64,000 bases of DNA from Mucilaginibacter sp. L196 (GCF_009765905.1 NZ_LMUO01000019.1:1284292-1348291); one strand, 5' to 3'. Positions 18,362 through 28,286 are shown, numbered from the stretch's first letter. The notes: generated by a model from the letters alone, not told the origin. Translations and numbers: made by a program.

Positions 18362-19759
18362 TTATTTCCAACCGCCGCCTAAATCGGTATACAAATTAAC
18401 AATGGCCTGTAATTGCTGCAATTTATCATTAACACCGGCTAATTGGGCTGCTAACAAACTCTGTTCAGAAGTTAAAACATCAGTATAATTTGTGGCTGAA
18501 CTATAGGTTAACAGCTGTTTAGTGTAGTCAACCGATTTTTCCAATGCATTCAATTCCTTTTTTCTTAAAGCTGCTTTTTTTAATGCTTGTTGATAAGAAA
18601 ACAAGTCGTTAGCTACTGACTGGCCTGCTGTTAAAATGCTTTGCTGGTACGCATTAAAGGCTTCTAACTGTTGTGCTTTTGCAATGCGATAGCGTGCCTT
18701 GTTTTGCCCCTGGTTGAATATGGGCTGGGTTAATCCACCTACTAAATTGTAGAATATTGAATTATTAAACAAGTCTTTTAATTGCAGCGTTGAAAGGCCG
18801 CCTTCAGCCGTTATAGTAAGCGTTGGATAAAAATACGAATGGGCCACATTGGTGTTTTCAAAAGCTGCCATAAAAGCAAATTCTGATTGTTGTACATCTG
18901 GTCTGTTCTTTAACAGCTGAGTTGAGAGGCCGGCATTCAATGTTTCAATCGGTATCTGCTCCGCCATGGTCAGGCGTTTGATGGATCCAGGTCTACGTCC
19001 CAATAAAATACATAGGGCGTTCTCTGTTTCTCTTATATTCGATTCCAGGTCAGGTATGGTAATTTCTGCTGCATATCTGTTGGCTTCGCTTTGTACAACG
19101 GCAGCCCCGGTAACCACATCTGCTTTCAGTAACGACTTGTTAGTCTCTACATCCTGTATATCGTTTTTTACGGTTTGCTGTGTTATGGCTAACTGTTGGT
19201 CATAAGACAAAAGTGCGTAATAATCATTAGCAATATCGGCCACTAGTGCTGTTTGAACAGCACGTTTTGAGGCATCACTTTCCAGGAATTGGGCTATCGC
19301 CTGCCGTTTTAAGCTATTTAGTTGCCCCCATACATTAACCGTCCAGCTGGCACTGAAATCTCCTTGGTAAGTTGTTGTATTCAAATCGATACCTAAACCT
19401 GCCGGAAATGTTTGTGCAGCCTGTGAAGCTTTTGCTTTTGTAACAGAAACACCTGCGCTTAATGTTGGAAAATAAGCTGCCTTACTTTCTTTCAGTGTCG
19501 CATTAGCTTCAGCTATTTTTAGTATTGCAGTTTTCAGGTTAAGGTTATTGTTAATCCCTTCCTGTATCAGGTTTTGCAATATCGTATCTGCAAATAGCGA
19601 CCGCCATGGCAAGGCCGCGATGGAGCTAGAATCTACTGCAGAACTATCGCGGTATAAATTGGCCGCATTTACATTTGGCCGTTTATAGTGTTTTGACACA
19701 TTACAGGATGCAATAATGAGCAATCCGGCTGCGGCTAATAAAAAATATCTTGTTTTCAT
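18362..19759 (-). CDS. RND efflux outer-membrane lipoprotein (NodT/OprM-type)
   Basis: TolC-like exit duct of 465 aa for the tripartite pump encoded just upstream. It has lipobox IIASC (C19), the early SKHYKRP motif and two repeated outer-membrane-efflux-protein halves (about 65-250 and 275-455) rich in long coiled helices, including LLKNRPDVQQSEFAFMAAFENTNVAHSYFYPTLTITAEGG, which is diagnostic of the NodT subgroup. The start lies 23 bp after the stop of the RND transporter. It is the last gene of the operon. Confidence 0.95.
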   Translation of the reverse strand: MKTRYFLLAAAGLLIIASCNVSKHYKRPNVNAANLYRDSSAVDSSSIAALPWRSLFADTILQNLIQEGINNNLNLKTAILKIAEANATLKESKAAYFPTLSAGVSVTKAKASQAAQTFPAGLGIDLNTTTYQGDFSASWTVNVWGQLNSLKRQAIAQFLESDASKRAVQTALVADIANDYYALLSYDQQLAITQQTVKNDIQDVETNKSLLKADVVTGAAVVQSEANRYAAEITIPDLESNIRETENALCILLGRRPGSIKRLTMAEQIPIETLNAGLSTQLLKNRPDVQQSEFAFMAAFENTNVAHSYFYPTLTITAEGGLSTLQLKDLFNNSIFYNLVGGLTQPIFNQGQNKARYRIAKAQQLEAFNAYQQSILTAGQSVANDLFSYQQALKKAALRKKELNALEKSVDYTKQLLTYSSATNYTDVLTSEQSLLAAQLAGVNDKLQQLQAIVNLYTDLGGGWK

Positions 19760-19782
19760 TTGATTGAACTTAAGCTTAAAAT

Positions 19783-22700
19783 TTAGTTAACTATCGGCTC
19801 TTCGGGTTGAACAGACGGTTTACTGCTGATCCTTTCCTGCAATCCCTGAAAAACGATAAATAATATAGGTATTACGAAAACGCCAAACAGCGTACCGATA
19901 AGCATCCCCCCCACAGCACCCGTACCAATTGATTTATTACCTACTGCACCGGCACCGGTGGATAGCATCAACGGAAGTAATCCAAGTATAAAAGCGAATG
20001 ACGTCATCAGGATTGGTCGTAGCCTTGCTGTTGCACCTTCAATAGCGGCATCTACAAGGCTTAGGCCATGTCGCCGGCGGGTTACTGCAAATTCAACAAT
20101 CAGGATGGCATTCTTGGCCAATAAGCCAATAAGCATAATAAGCGTTATCTGCAAATAGATATTATTTTCAACTCCAAATATTTTCGCGAAGATGAATGCT
20201 CCCGCTAAACCTACAGGCAATGATAATATAACTGCAAACGGCAGTATATAACTTTCATATTGCGCACTAAGCAAGAAGTAAACAAAAATGAGACATAATA
20301 TAAATATATAAACGCTTTGGCTTCCACCGGCAATCTCTTCACGGGTAATACCGGCGTATTCAAAGCCGTAGCCCACAGGGAGCGTTTGCGCTGCCACTTC
20401 ATTAATAGCCTTGATGGCATCGCCTGAGCTGTAACCAGCATTTGGCGCGCCTTGTATATCAATAGAGGTATACAGGTTAAACCTGTTGATGGATTGTGGG
20501 CCATATACTTTGGTAAGCGTTACAAATTCTGAGATCGGCGCCATAGCGCTGGTGCTGTCGCTTCGCACATAAATATCATTTAAGCTTGCGGTATTGCCAC
20601 GATATATAGCATCAGCCTGTATCATTACACGGTATTGCTTTCCAAATTCGTTAAAATTTGAAGCATAAACACCTCCATAATAACCTTCCAGTGTGCTCAG
20701 TACACTATTTACAGTTACGCCCGCCTGGTGGCACTTAGCCACATTAACATTGATCATGTATTGCGGAAAATTGGTATTGAAAGACGTTGTAGCATATTGT
20801 ATTTCCTTACGCTTGGCAAGTGCAGCAAGGAATTTAGTGCTCACGTCATTAAATTTATTAATATCGCCTCCGGTTTTGTCCTGTAGCTGAAACTCAAAAC
20901 CGCTGTTGATACCAAAACCTTGTAAAGTAGGAGGTGCGAAAAATATGACTTGTGCATTTTTGATGCCCGCTGTCATTCCGAAAAGTTGCCCGGTGACACT
21001 ATTAATATCCTCACCCTTTCCTGTACGATGGTTCCATGGTTTTAACTTAATTACCACCATAGCATATGAGCCACCAGCACCGGCAATAAAGCTTTGCCCG
21101 GTAATGGTTAAGGTTGATTCTACTTCCGGCAACGTTTTGATGATCCCTTCAACTTGTTTAGCAACTACCGTACTTCGCTCAAGCGATGAACCAACAGGTA
21201 AACTAATATTGGCGAATAGCACGCCCTGATCTTCATTCGGAACAAAACCGGTTGCAGTGGTTTTGATAAGGAAGTAGAAAATACCTGCAAAGATTAAAAT
21301 GACTAGTCCGGCAATCCATTTTTTTCCAGTAAGAAAATGTACCGAACGCTTATATTTTCCTGTTACCGATTCAAAACCGGTATTAAAAGCAGTGTAAAAT
21401 CGTTGAATAACACTGGAATCCTTATGCTCACCTTCGGGGTGCGGTTTTAGAAACAAAGCGCATAGCGCCGGACTAAGTGTTAGTGCATTAACTGCCGAAA
21501 TAATGATGGCAATAGCCAGCGTTAAACCAAACTGTTTATAAAATACCCCCGAAGAGCCGGAAATAAACGATACCGGGATAAATACCGCGGCCATAACCAG
21601 GGTAATAGAAACGATGGCTCCGCTAATGTCACGCATCGCGCTTATGGAGGCTTCTTTCCCTGATTTGGCACCCTGGTCAAGCTTGGCATGTACCGCCTCG
21701 ACGACGACAATCGCATCATCCACCACAATACCAATAGCCAGCACCATCGCAAACAGCGTTAGTAAGTTAATGGTGAACCCAAAAAGGTTTAAAAAGAAGA
21801 ATGTACCGATAATAGCCACCGGAACAGCAATGGCCGGGATTAATGTTGAACGAAAATCCTGCAGGAACACAAATACCACAATAAAAACCAGGACAAACGC
21901 TTCTATAAGTGTATGTATAACTTTGGATACAGATTCATCCAAAAAATCATTGGCATTTAGCAACGAAGTGTACTTTACACCCGGTGGAAAAGATTTTGAA
22001 GCTTCGGCGATGGTAGCCTCGCATTGTTGAATCAATGAGTGTGCATTGGAACCTGCTACCTGGGAAACAGCTATACCAATTGATGGATTGCCATCGGTAG
22101 TAGTATAACCACTATAATCGAGTGAACCCAATTCGATGCGAGCCACATCTTTTAGCAGCAATGTTTGTCCGGAACTGGTTGATTTGATCACGATGTTTTC
22201 AAAGTCGGCTACTGATTTTAAACGGCCCTTGTACTTAAGCGTATACTGATAGGACTGATTACTGTTTTCGCCCACCTTTCCTGGCGCCGCGTCAATGTTT
22301 TGTTCTGCAAGGGCGGTATTTATATCATCGGGTATTAAATGATAGGCAGCCATAACGCTTGGCTTCAGCCAAATCCTCATAGAATAATCTTTACTGCCGA
22401 AAGCTGTTGCGTCCCCTACCCCACTGATACGTTTGATCTGCGGCAGCAAGTTAATATTCGCATAATTCTGCAAGAATGTCTGGTCGTACGATTTGTTGCT
22501 GCTTGACAGTGAAAATATCAGGATATCGCTGCTCTGCTGTTTCTGTGTAGTTACGCCAGCCTCGGTAACTTCTGCAGGCAGTAAGCTGGCTGCTTTAGAA
22601 ACACGATTCTGTACGTTTACTGCTGCTATATCTGGATTTGTACCTAAAGCAAAAAAAATGGTAATGGTCGCGGATCCGTCATCAGCAGCGGTAGAAGTCA

Positions 22701-22932
22701 TATAAGTCATGCCTTCTACCCCGTTGATCTGTTCCTCCAAAGGAACGATTACGCTGGTCAGTACAACATCGGCGTTAGCACCTGAATAGGCGGCAGATAC
22801 CACTACAGTAGGCGGAGCAATGTCTGGGTATTGAGTTATCGGCAGCTCTATGAGTCCAATGATACCCAAAATAACTAATATGACCGATATTACGGTAGAT
22901 AATACCGGTCTTTCTATAAATGTTTTTATCAT
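19783..22932 (-). CDS. RND multidrug efflux permease (HAE1/AcrB family)
   Basis: Proton-driven inner-membrane pump of 1049 aa, the usual AcrB length. It opens with MIKTFIERPVLSTVISVILVILGIIGLIELPITQYPDIAPPTVVVSA, has two sets of six transmembrane helices separated by large periplasmic porter/docking loops, and shows the helix-4 proton-relay motif (AIGIVVDDAIVVVEAV) and the LIGLLAKNAILIVEFA motif in the second half. It starts 4 bp after the adaptor gene. Substrates are likely hydrophobic drugs, dyes or bile-type compounds, but cannot be read from sequence. Confidence 0.97.
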   Translation of the reverse strand: MIKTFIERPVLSTVISVILVILGIIGLIELPITQYPDIAPPTVVVSAAYSGANADVVLTSVIVPLEEQINGVEGMTYMTSTAADDGSATITIFFALGTNPDIAAVNVQNRVSKAASLLPAEVTEAGVTTQKQQSSDILIFSLSSSNKSYDQTFLQNYANINLLPQIKRISGVGDATAFGSKDYSMRIWLKPSVMAAYHLIPDDINTALAEQNIDAAPGKVGENSNQSYQYTLKYKGRLKSVADFENIVIKSTSSGQTLLLKDVARIELGSLDYSGYTTTDGNPSIGIAVSQVAGSNAHSLIQQCEATIAEASKSFPPGVKYTSLLNANDFLDESVSKVIHTLIEAFVLVFIVVFVFLQDFRSTLIPAIAVPVAIIGTFFFLNLFGFTINLLTLFAMVLAIGIVVDDAIVVVEAVHAKLDQGAKSGKEASISAMRDISGAIVSITLVMAAVFIPVSFISGSSGVFYKQFGLTLAIAIIISAVNALTLSPALCALFLKPHPEGEHKDSSVIQRFYTAFNTGFESVTGKYKRSVHFLTGKKWIAGLVILIFAGIFYFLIKTTATGFVPNEDQGVLFANISLPVGSSLERSTVVAKQVEGIIKTLPEVESTLTITGQSFIAGAGGSYAMVVIKLKPWNHRTGKGEDINSVTGQLFGMTAGIKNAQVIFFAPPTLQGFGINSGFEFQLQDKTGGDINKFNDVSTKFLAALAKRKEIQYATTSFNTNFPQYMINVNVAKCHQAGVTVNSVLSTLEGYYGGVYASNFNEFGKQYRVMIQADAIYRGNTASLNDIYVRSDSTSAMAPISEFVTLTKVYGPQSINRFNLYTSIDIQGAPNAGYSSGDAIKAINEVAAQTLPVGYGFEYAGITREEIAGGSQSVYIFILCLIFVYFLLSAQYESYILPFAVILSLPVGLAGAFIFAKIFGVENNIYLQITLIMLIGLLAKNAILIVEFAVTRRRHGLSLVDAAIEGATARLRPILMTSFAFILGLLPLMLSTGAGAVGNKSIGTGAVGGMLIGTLFGVFVIPILFIVFQGLQERISSKPSVQPEEPIVN

Positions 22933-22936
22933 CTTT

Positions 22937-24100
22937 TTAGTTTTTTAGATCGCCGTAAACTTTGTCAGAACTCATAACTTGTGGTCCGATTTTAGTAGAA
23001 TCTTTTAATGAGATCGTGCCATCATAAACGATCTTATCACCCGCTTTTATACCACCGGTAACTACATAATACTGGCCTGCTGTAAGTTCCATTATTTGTA
23101 TTTCCTGGTTCTTTACCAGGTTGTTATTGTCGAGCACGTATACGAAATATTTACCCTGTAATTCGTATGCGGATTTTTGAGGAATTAAAATAGCCGCAGT
23201 TAATGCCTGGGGAATATCTACACTTCCTGAGCTACCGCTTCTTAACAAGTGCATAGGATTAGGGAACGCGGCACGAAAGCTTGCTGAACCTGTAGTGGTA
23301 TTCAATACACCACTAATGGTTTCTAAACGCCCTTTTTCGGGATACGCCGAACCGTCAGCCAATGCTAAATTAACGTCGGGAGTATTTTTCAGTTTTTCAT
23401 CCAAAGTGGCACCCTTTACCGACCGGGAGAAATCCAGGAGTTGTTTTTCATTCAATGAAAAATAGGCATATACTTTGCCGATATTGGCTACAGTAGTCAA
23501 CGGGTTGGCAGTAGCACTGGTGATCAGGCTACCCAAACGATAAGGTATTGAGCCGACAACGCCATCTACCGGGCTGGTAACATACGTATAACCCAGGTTT
23601 ACTTTGGCGGTGGCCAAAGTAGTTTGAGCCTGTGCCAATGCAGCCCTTTTGGTATTGAGGGTATTTTGATCTGTTTGCAGTTCGTATTCGGAGATGATGC
23701 CTTTATCAACTAATGGCTTGGTTTTATTTACTGCTATTTCTGCTGAATTGATATCCGCTTTTGCACTATTTATTGCTGCGATGGAGTTTATAACGGTTTG
23801 CTCGTATTCCGGTGCGCTAAGTTTGAATAATAGCTGTCCTTTTTTAACTACCGAACCTTCATCAACATATATCTTCTCAACATAACCATCCACTTTAGGG
23901 CGAATATCTATTGTTTGTTCACCTTGCATTACGGCTGGATAACTGGTATGTAGCGTAGCAGGTTGTGTTGTCACGCTAAAAACTTCGTAGGTTGCTGGCG
24001 GCTGTGTTGCTCCTGCGTTTGTATTAGCGCTGCCACCGCAGGAGCTTAATGTAATGATCATCGAGCTAATAATAGCTAACCCGGCAATGGTCTTCTTCAT
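22937..24100 (-). CDS. RND efflux periplasmic adaptor (membrane fusion lipoprotein)
   Basis: AcrA/MexA-type adaptor that bridges the RND permease and the outer-membrane duct. From the chosen start (MKKTIAGLAI; an upstream ATG would add 7 residues) it has lipobox LSSC, a barrel-sandwich segment (QTIDIRPKVDGYVEKIYVDEGSVVKKGQLLFKL), an alpha-helical hairpin (about 90-160), the second lipoyl half (VNLGYTYVTSPVDGVVG) and beta-barrel/membrane-proximal domains. First gene of the pump operon, with the TetR gene upstream. Confidence 0.95.
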   Translation of the reverse strand: MKKTIAGLAIISSMIITLSSCGGSANTNAGATQPPATYEVFSVTTQPATLHTSYPAVMQGEQTIDIRPKVDGYVEKIYVDEGSVVKKGQLLFKLSAPEYEQTVINSIAAINSAKADINSAEIAVNKTKPLVDKGIISEYELQTDQNTLNTKRAALAQAQTTLATAKVNLGYTYVTSPVDGVVGSIPYRLGSLITSATANPLTTVANIGKVYAYFSLNEKQLLDFSRSVKGATLDEKLKNTPDVNLALADGSAYPEKGRLETISGVLNTTTGSASFRAAFPNPMHLLRSGSSGSVDIPQALTAAILIPQKSAYELQGKYFVYVLDNNNLVKNQEIQIMELTAGQYYVVTGGIKAGDKIVYDGTISLKDSTKIGPQVMSSDKVYGDLKN

Positions 24101-24191
24101 TTTATAAGGTATCGTGTTCATATCTTTTAATAATTAGATTTGGTGATTGACGTATATGTTTGACGGTTTTGTTAGTATTTATTCAAAAAAA

Positions 24192-24833
24192 TCAATTAAA
24201 TAAAATATCTATTATCATTTGCTTTCTTTCTTGCATCAATTTTTCAAAATTTGTATCGTTAAGCTCAAGCATTCGTTCAAATAAACGCCGGGTTAACAAT
24301 GGATAGGCAACCAGGGATAATATATTGATCATGAAATTAATAGGTAATACCTCCTTGATCTCACCATTATCAGATGCCAGTTTTATCTCTTTTAAAAATT
24401 GCTGCATGCCAGGTGATGAATCCTTAGTAGGCAGGCTAAATCCATGGGTGTTTATTTCGCTGATTAAAAAGGATTCTTTGTAAGGATACTTCGTTAATTC
24501 AGCAGTGAACATATCGATAAACGAAATAACTTTTTTCTTAAAAGGCATATCTGCACCCAATACCTCGTTCATTTTAAGCCCGGTGTCTGCCATGGCTTCC
24601 CGAAATACTTGTTGAAAAAGGATGTCCTTAGAGCGGAAATAATAATTAATAACAGTTCTGCTTACCCCGGCAGCCTCCGCAATATCCAGGGTAGTCGCAT
24701 TAAATTTTCCTTCAGCAAAGAAAATCTGTTTTGCGGTATCCTTAATCATCTGTTCGGTGCCCGTATCTCTAACTGCCATTGTCTTACTAAAATGTTTGAC
24801 GTTTGTGTCAGGCAAATATAACTGTTGATGCAT
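24192..24833 (-). CDS. TetR/AcrR-family regulator of the RND operon
   Basis: A 213-aa one-component repressor. The N-terminal helix-turn-helix (about 30-75, MIKDTAKQIFFAEGKFNATTLDIAEAAGVSRTVINYYFRSKDILFQQVF) is classic TetR. The C-terminal half is a variable ligand-binding helical domain. It precedes the adaptor gene on the same strand by about 90 bp and probably represses the efflux operon and itself. An upstream Met gives the listed start; residue 19 (MAVRDTG) is an alternative. Confidence 0.93.
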   Translation of the reverse strand: MHQQLYLPDTNVKHFSKTMAVRDTGTEQMIKDTAKQIFFAEGKFNATTLDIAEAAGVSRTVINYYFRSKDILFQQVFREAMADTGLKMNEVLGADMPFKKKVISFIDMFTAELTKYPYKESFLISEINTHGFSLPTKDSSPGMQQFLKEIKLASDNGEIKEVLPINFMINILSLVAYPLLTRRLFERMLELNDTNFEKLMQERKQMIIDILFN

Positions 24834-24864
24834 GATAGTTATGTCAACTAATTAACATCTTTAT

Positions 24865-24884
24865 TTGTCTTTTTTGTTAGACAA
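24865..24884. promoter_or_regulatory. Candidate TetR operator
   Basis: TTGTCT (24865..24870) and AGACAA (24879..24884) form an inverted repeat with an 8-bp T-rich spacer, about 30 bp upstream of the TetR start. Position and symmetry suit autoregulation, but the arms are short and the assignment is inference. Confidence 0.35.
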
Positions 24885-24968
24885 TATAGACATACATTTG
24901 TTACAATGTAATCTTTAATACTAAAGATGATTTAATAACCTATATCTGATCGGTAACGAACCTACCTT

Positions 24969-25310
24969 TTATTTTAAAAGCAGTGCTGTTCCTTCAAAGG
25001 CTATTCCCGGCCAACCGTGGGCCATAAACTGCCTGATATTTTGATGATCTATACCATTAGGATTATCCAATACCGATTGGTAGTGTTCTGCGAATAGATA
25101 AAGAGTGTCTTCCACATTCAAATCATTTATCTGAGCAAAAGCAAAAACCTTTGCGCTACCTTGATTTTGAGTGGCTTCATTGTACACCTCACCATTTTTA
25201 AATGCCGTTGGCTGGTGCTGGTAGTAAGTCTCTATAAATTCAATAACCTGATTAAATGCAAGCGACTTTTCTTTTAAATTTTGAGTTAAGGTAGTTAGCT
25301 GTTCCGTCAT
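24969..25310 (-). CDS. HopJ type III effector-like protein
   Basis: A 113-aa cytoplasmic protein matching the HopJ family: FNQVIEFIETYYQHQPTAFKNGEVYNEATQNQGSAKVFAFAQINDL.. and the C-terminal IRQFMAHGWPGIAFEG are family landmarks. Despite the name, this family is widespread in free-living bacteria without type III secretion and has no known function there. No secretion genes are nearby. It lies just downstream of the lone CHC2 zinc-finger gene and may be cotranscribed with it. Confidence 0.9.
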   Translation of the reverse strand: MTEQLTTLTQNLKEKSLAFNQVIEFIETYYQHQPTAFKNGEVYNEATQNQGSAKVFAFAQINDLNVEDTLYLFAEHYQSVLDNPNGIDHQNIRQFMAHGWPGIAFEGTALLLK

Positions 25311-25352
25311 TTAGAATAATATTTTGAATACAAAGCTAAAATAAATACAGGC

Positions 25353-25562
25353 CTATATTGTCGTACCTATTTTTTGGAGAAATTCAGCAGGGCCACCTTC
25401 CAGTCCGCAGGCAAAACATTTGAAAATATTATTTGATGGGTATACTTTGAATGAGGAATGAAGATCTTCATGAAAAGGGCAATTTCCCTTCATCACTTTT
25501 CTACCTTGTTGAAGGTTGGTGTATTGCGAAACTATTTGAACGATATCCGTTTGTATTATCAT
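25353..25562 (-). CDS. Stand-alone CHC2 zinc-finger protein (DnaG N-terminal domain only)
   Basis: A protein of about 69 aa consisting only of the primase-type CHC2 zinc ribbon. From the chosen start (MIIQTDIVQIVSQYTNLQQ, which aligns with the opening of DnaG-like domains; a 9-residue longer form exists) the ligands are C28-P-F-H31 and C49-F-A-C52, with the C-x2-H-x17-C-x2-C spacing of DnaG. No TOPRIM catalytic core follows, and the next 180 bp downstream is the HopJ gene. It could bind single-stranded DNA, but catalysis is not possible alone. It may be a domesticated fragment of a mobile-element primase. Confidence 0.8.
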   Translation of the reverse strand: MIIQTDIVQIVSQYTNLQQGRKVMKGNCPFHEDLHSSFKVYPSNNIFKCFACGLEGGPAEFLQKIGTTI

Positions 25563-25775
25563 TGGCAGCAAACATAATAAACGAACCAATGCTCACGAAA
25601 TCCGTAATACACTTGTTGATAAATAATAATTGTGTTAAAAACCGGATAATTCGCAAAAATCCGCACCTGCGTTTTGATGACAAAAATCTGTAAAAACCAG
25701 ATTGAAAATCAATTAGCGGGGTTGTAACCACGCTTAAAACTCAATTCCAGGCAAATATTTTCGCTACCTAAACTT

Positions 25776-26585
25776 TTACCAACCTTTAATCGCCCCACCT
25801 TTAAAAGCTATCTCGGCAGCTGCTGCTACTTCGGGCGATTGATATGCTTTTACAAATTCTTTAACATTGTTCTGATCCTTATTGTCGTCCCTTGATACTA
25901 TGATATTAACATAGGGAGATTTTTCATCCTCGATAAATAGCCCATCACGTTTAGCAACCAGCCCCGCCGGACCTGCAAAAGTGTTATTAATAATTGCTAT
26001 GGTTACTTTTTGATCATCCAGCGCTCTTGGCAATTGTGGAGCTTCTAATTCAAGAATCTTTAAACTTTTCGGATTGGCGACAATGTCGTTTACTGTTGGA
26101 AGTAAGCCAACATTATCTTTTAGTTTTAATAAGCCTGTTTTTTGCAATAACAGTAAAGACCTGCCGCTATTAGTCGGATCATTCGGAATAATAATTGTAT
26201 TGCCATCTTGCAGTTCGTTGATGTTTTTAATCTTTCTGGAATATCCCGCCAAAGGATAAACAAAGGTATTTCCAAGTATCGCAAATTTGTAATCGCGCTG
26301 CTTTACCTGCACATCCAGGTATGGTTTATTCTGGAATACATTTAAATCTATATCACCTTGGCTCAGCGCCTCATTGGGCATCACGTAATCGTTAAATTGT
26401 ACTAGCTCAACGTCAAGTCCATACTTTTCTTTAGCTACTTTTTGGGCTGCCTGCGCAACCGTATATTCCGGCCCGGATTCAACACCAACTTTAATATGGT
26501 TAGAATTATTAGGTTGAGTTTTTCTTCCACATGCCGATAATCCGAGATACAAAACAGCTATAGTAATTAGTGATAAGTTTTTCAT
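25776..26585 (-). CDS. metQ: Methionine ABC transporter substrate-binding lipoprotein MetQ/NlpA
   Basis: Periplasmic-side lipoprotein (269 aa) that delivers methionine to MetNI. Lipobox GLSAC (C19) is followed by the NlpA/MetQ core: IKVGVESGPEYTVAQAAQKVAKEKYGLDVELVQFNDYVMPNEALSQGDIDLNVFQNKPYLD and IIIPNDPTNSGRSLLLLQKTGLLKL. It ends the metNIQ operon and starts 14 bp after metI. Methionine import is the standard role of this gene set, though some NlpA proteins bind other ligands. Confidence 0.93.
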   Translation of the reverse strand: MKNLSLITIAVLYLGLSACGRKTQPNNSNHIKVGVESGPEYTVAQAAQKVAKEKYGLDVELVQFNDYVMPNEALSQGDIDLNVFQNKPYLDVQVKQRDYKFAILGNTFVYPLAGYSRKIKNINELQDGNTIIIPNDPTNSGRSLLLLQKTGLLKLKDNVGLLPTVNDIVANPKSLKILELEAPQLPRALDDQKVTIAIINNTFAGPAGLVAKRDGLFIEDEKSPYVNIIVSRDDNKDQNNVKEFVKAYQSPEVAAAAEIAFKGGAIKGW

Positions 26586-26599
26586 TTTTTGTTTATAAA

Positions 26600-27256
26600 T
26601 TATTTGCGGTGATCTGCTTTTTTCGCAATAAAATCACCTGCTATTTGAATAATAAATACGAGCAGTACTAAAAGCACAAGTACTGTATTCATAACAACTA
26701 CATCGTAGCCTACGTAGCCATATTGATAACCGATCTGGCCTAAACCACCTGCTCCAACCGCACCACCCATTGCTGAGTAACCAACCAATGTAATAAGAGT
26801 AATTGATGCGCTGCCAATAATGGACGGGAGCGCTTCCGGTAAGAGTACTTTAAAAACTATTTGCAATGGCGTAGCTCCCATTGACCGGGCTGCTTCTATT
26901 AAACCATTAGGGACCTCAATCAAACTGTTTTCCACCATCCGTGCAATAAACGGCGCCGCACCAATACTCAACGGCACCAATGCCGCCTGCACGCCTATTG
27001 ATGTGCCCACCAATGCCCTGGTAAACGGAATCATCCATACTATTAGAATAATGAACGGTATAGACCGAAAAATATTAACCAGCACAGAGACGGTTCCATT
27101 AACCAAACGGCTTTCCGACACCTGCCCTTTCCGGGTCATAAAAAGCAATACGCCTGTTGGGAGCCCTAACACGAAACCAAAAAAGCCTGCTACAAAAGTC
27201 ATCACAATGGTTTCCCATAAACCCTGTAAAATCATCATCAACATCGGTTCAGACAT
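26600..27256 (-). CDS. metI: Methionine ABC transporter permease MetI
   Basis: Inner-membrane permease with five to six transmembrane helices. I choose the start at MSEPMLMMILQGLWETIVMTFVAG (218 aa), because this gives the normal MetI length and an 8-bp ATG/TGA-type overlap with the metN stop, typical of translational coupling. The longer frame would begin inside metN. The cytoplasmic coupling loop EAARSMGATPLQIVFKVLLPEALPSI is the EAA motif that docks with the ATPase. Confidence 0.94.
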   Translation of the reverse strand: MSEPMLMMILQGLWETIVMTFVAGFFGFVLGLPTGVLLFMTRKGQVSESRLVNGTVSVLVNIFRSIPFIILIVWMIPFTRALVGTSIGVQAALVPLSIGAAPFIARMVENSLIEVPNGLIEAARSMGATPLQIVFKVLLPEALPSIIGSASITLITLVGYSAMGGAVGAGGLGQIGYQYGYVGYDVVVMNTVLVLLVLLVFIIQIAGDFIAKKADHRK

Positions 27257-28286
27257 AACCCAGTACCTCCACTTCCACTTGTTTGCTTCTATAATATTCA
27301 AGGGAGCCATTAGTATCTTTTTCACTGCCGGTCACTTCAATTAGCATCACGCCATACTTCACCCCACCTGTATAATCCATTTGTGCGCTGATGATGTTAT
27401 TATCTACATTAAACATTCTACTAACCTCAGATAAAATGGTCGCTTCGGCTGAGTGCCCGTTAAATTCCAGTTTAATAACCGGATGGTTTTTACCTATAGG
27501 GATTGGTGAAAGCCGCTGTTCATATTCGGCAGGTAAAACCGCGTGCAACGAGGATGCGACGAATTGTTTTGCAATGGTAGTTTCCGGATAGGCAAACACA
27601 TCGCTTACTGAACCACGTTCAATCAGTTTGCCTTCACTAATAACCGCTACATCGTCGCAAATAGCTTTTACCACATTCATTTCGTGCGTGATCAGCAGGA
27701 TAGTAATCTGGAACCGCTTATTGATATCCTTTAATAAGTTTAGAATAGAACGCGTAGTCGCAGGGTCAAGGGCACTTGTAGCCTCGTCACATAGCAACAC
27801 TTTAGGGTTAGTCGCCAACGTTCTGGCAATAGCTACCCTCTGTTTTTGCCCACCGGATAAGTTTGACGGATACTCATTAGCCTTATCCGAAAGGCCTACT
27901 AAATCCAATAATTCAGCTACACGTTTCTTTATTTCTTGCACCGGTGTATGGCTTAGCTCCAAAGGAAGGGCCACATTTCCCGCTACGGTTCGAGAGGATA
28001 ACAGGTTGAAATGCTGAAAGATCATCCCTATCTCTCGTCTTGCTTTAGCAAGCGCACCAGACGAAAGTTTAATAAGATTGACCCCTCCAATGAGTACCTC
28101 ACCAGATGTTGGTCGTTCGAGTAAGTTAACACAGCGAATTAAAGTACTCTTTCCTGCACCAGAGGCGCCAACAACACCGAGTATTTTTCCCTGCGGCACA
28201 ATGAGTGATACGTTTGAAAGAGCCGTTACCTGGCTGTTCTTTTTAACAAAAGTTTTGGTGATATTTTTTAGTTCGATCATTTCCAT
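27249..28286 (-). CDS. metN: Methionine ABC transporter ATP-binding protein MetN
   Basis: ATPase of the MetNIQ importer, 345 aa. Walker A is GASGAGKS (residues 40-47), the signature LSGGQKQR, Walker B VLLCDEATSALD and the H-loop ITHE are intact. The C-terminal 75 or so residues form the NIL regulatory domain (VIKLEFNGHSAEATILSEVSRMFNVDNNIISAQMDYTGGVKYGVMLIEV), which binds methionine and slows transport when the cell is replete. A Met two codons downstream is an alternative start. First gene of the operon. Confidence 0.96.
   Translation of the reverse strand: MEMIELKNITKTFVKKNSQVTALSNVSLIVPQGKILGVVGASGAGKSTLIRCVNLLERPTSGEVLIGGVNLIKLSSGALAKARREIGMIFQHFNLLSSRTVAGNVALPLELSHTPVQEIKKRVAELLDLVGLSDKANEYPSNLSGGQKQRVAIARTLATNPKVLLCDEATSALDPATTRSILNLLKDINKRFQITILLITHEMNVVKAICDDVAVISEGKLIERGSVSDVFAYPETTIAKQFVASSLHAVLPAEYEQRLSPIPIGKNHPVIKLEFNGHSAEATILSEVSRMFNVDNNIISAQMDYTGGVKYGVMLIEVTGSEKDTNGSLEYYRSKQVEVEVLGYV

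Noticed and set aside
21614..22030. A 138-codon plus-strand frame within the RND permease gene
   Set aside because: Antisense shadow of a well-conserved transporter gene, with Met/Ser/Thr-rich composition typical of such shadows.
24969..25310. HopJ as evidence for a type III secretion effector
   Set aside because: The family occurs in many bacteria without type III secretion and no secretion genes are near.
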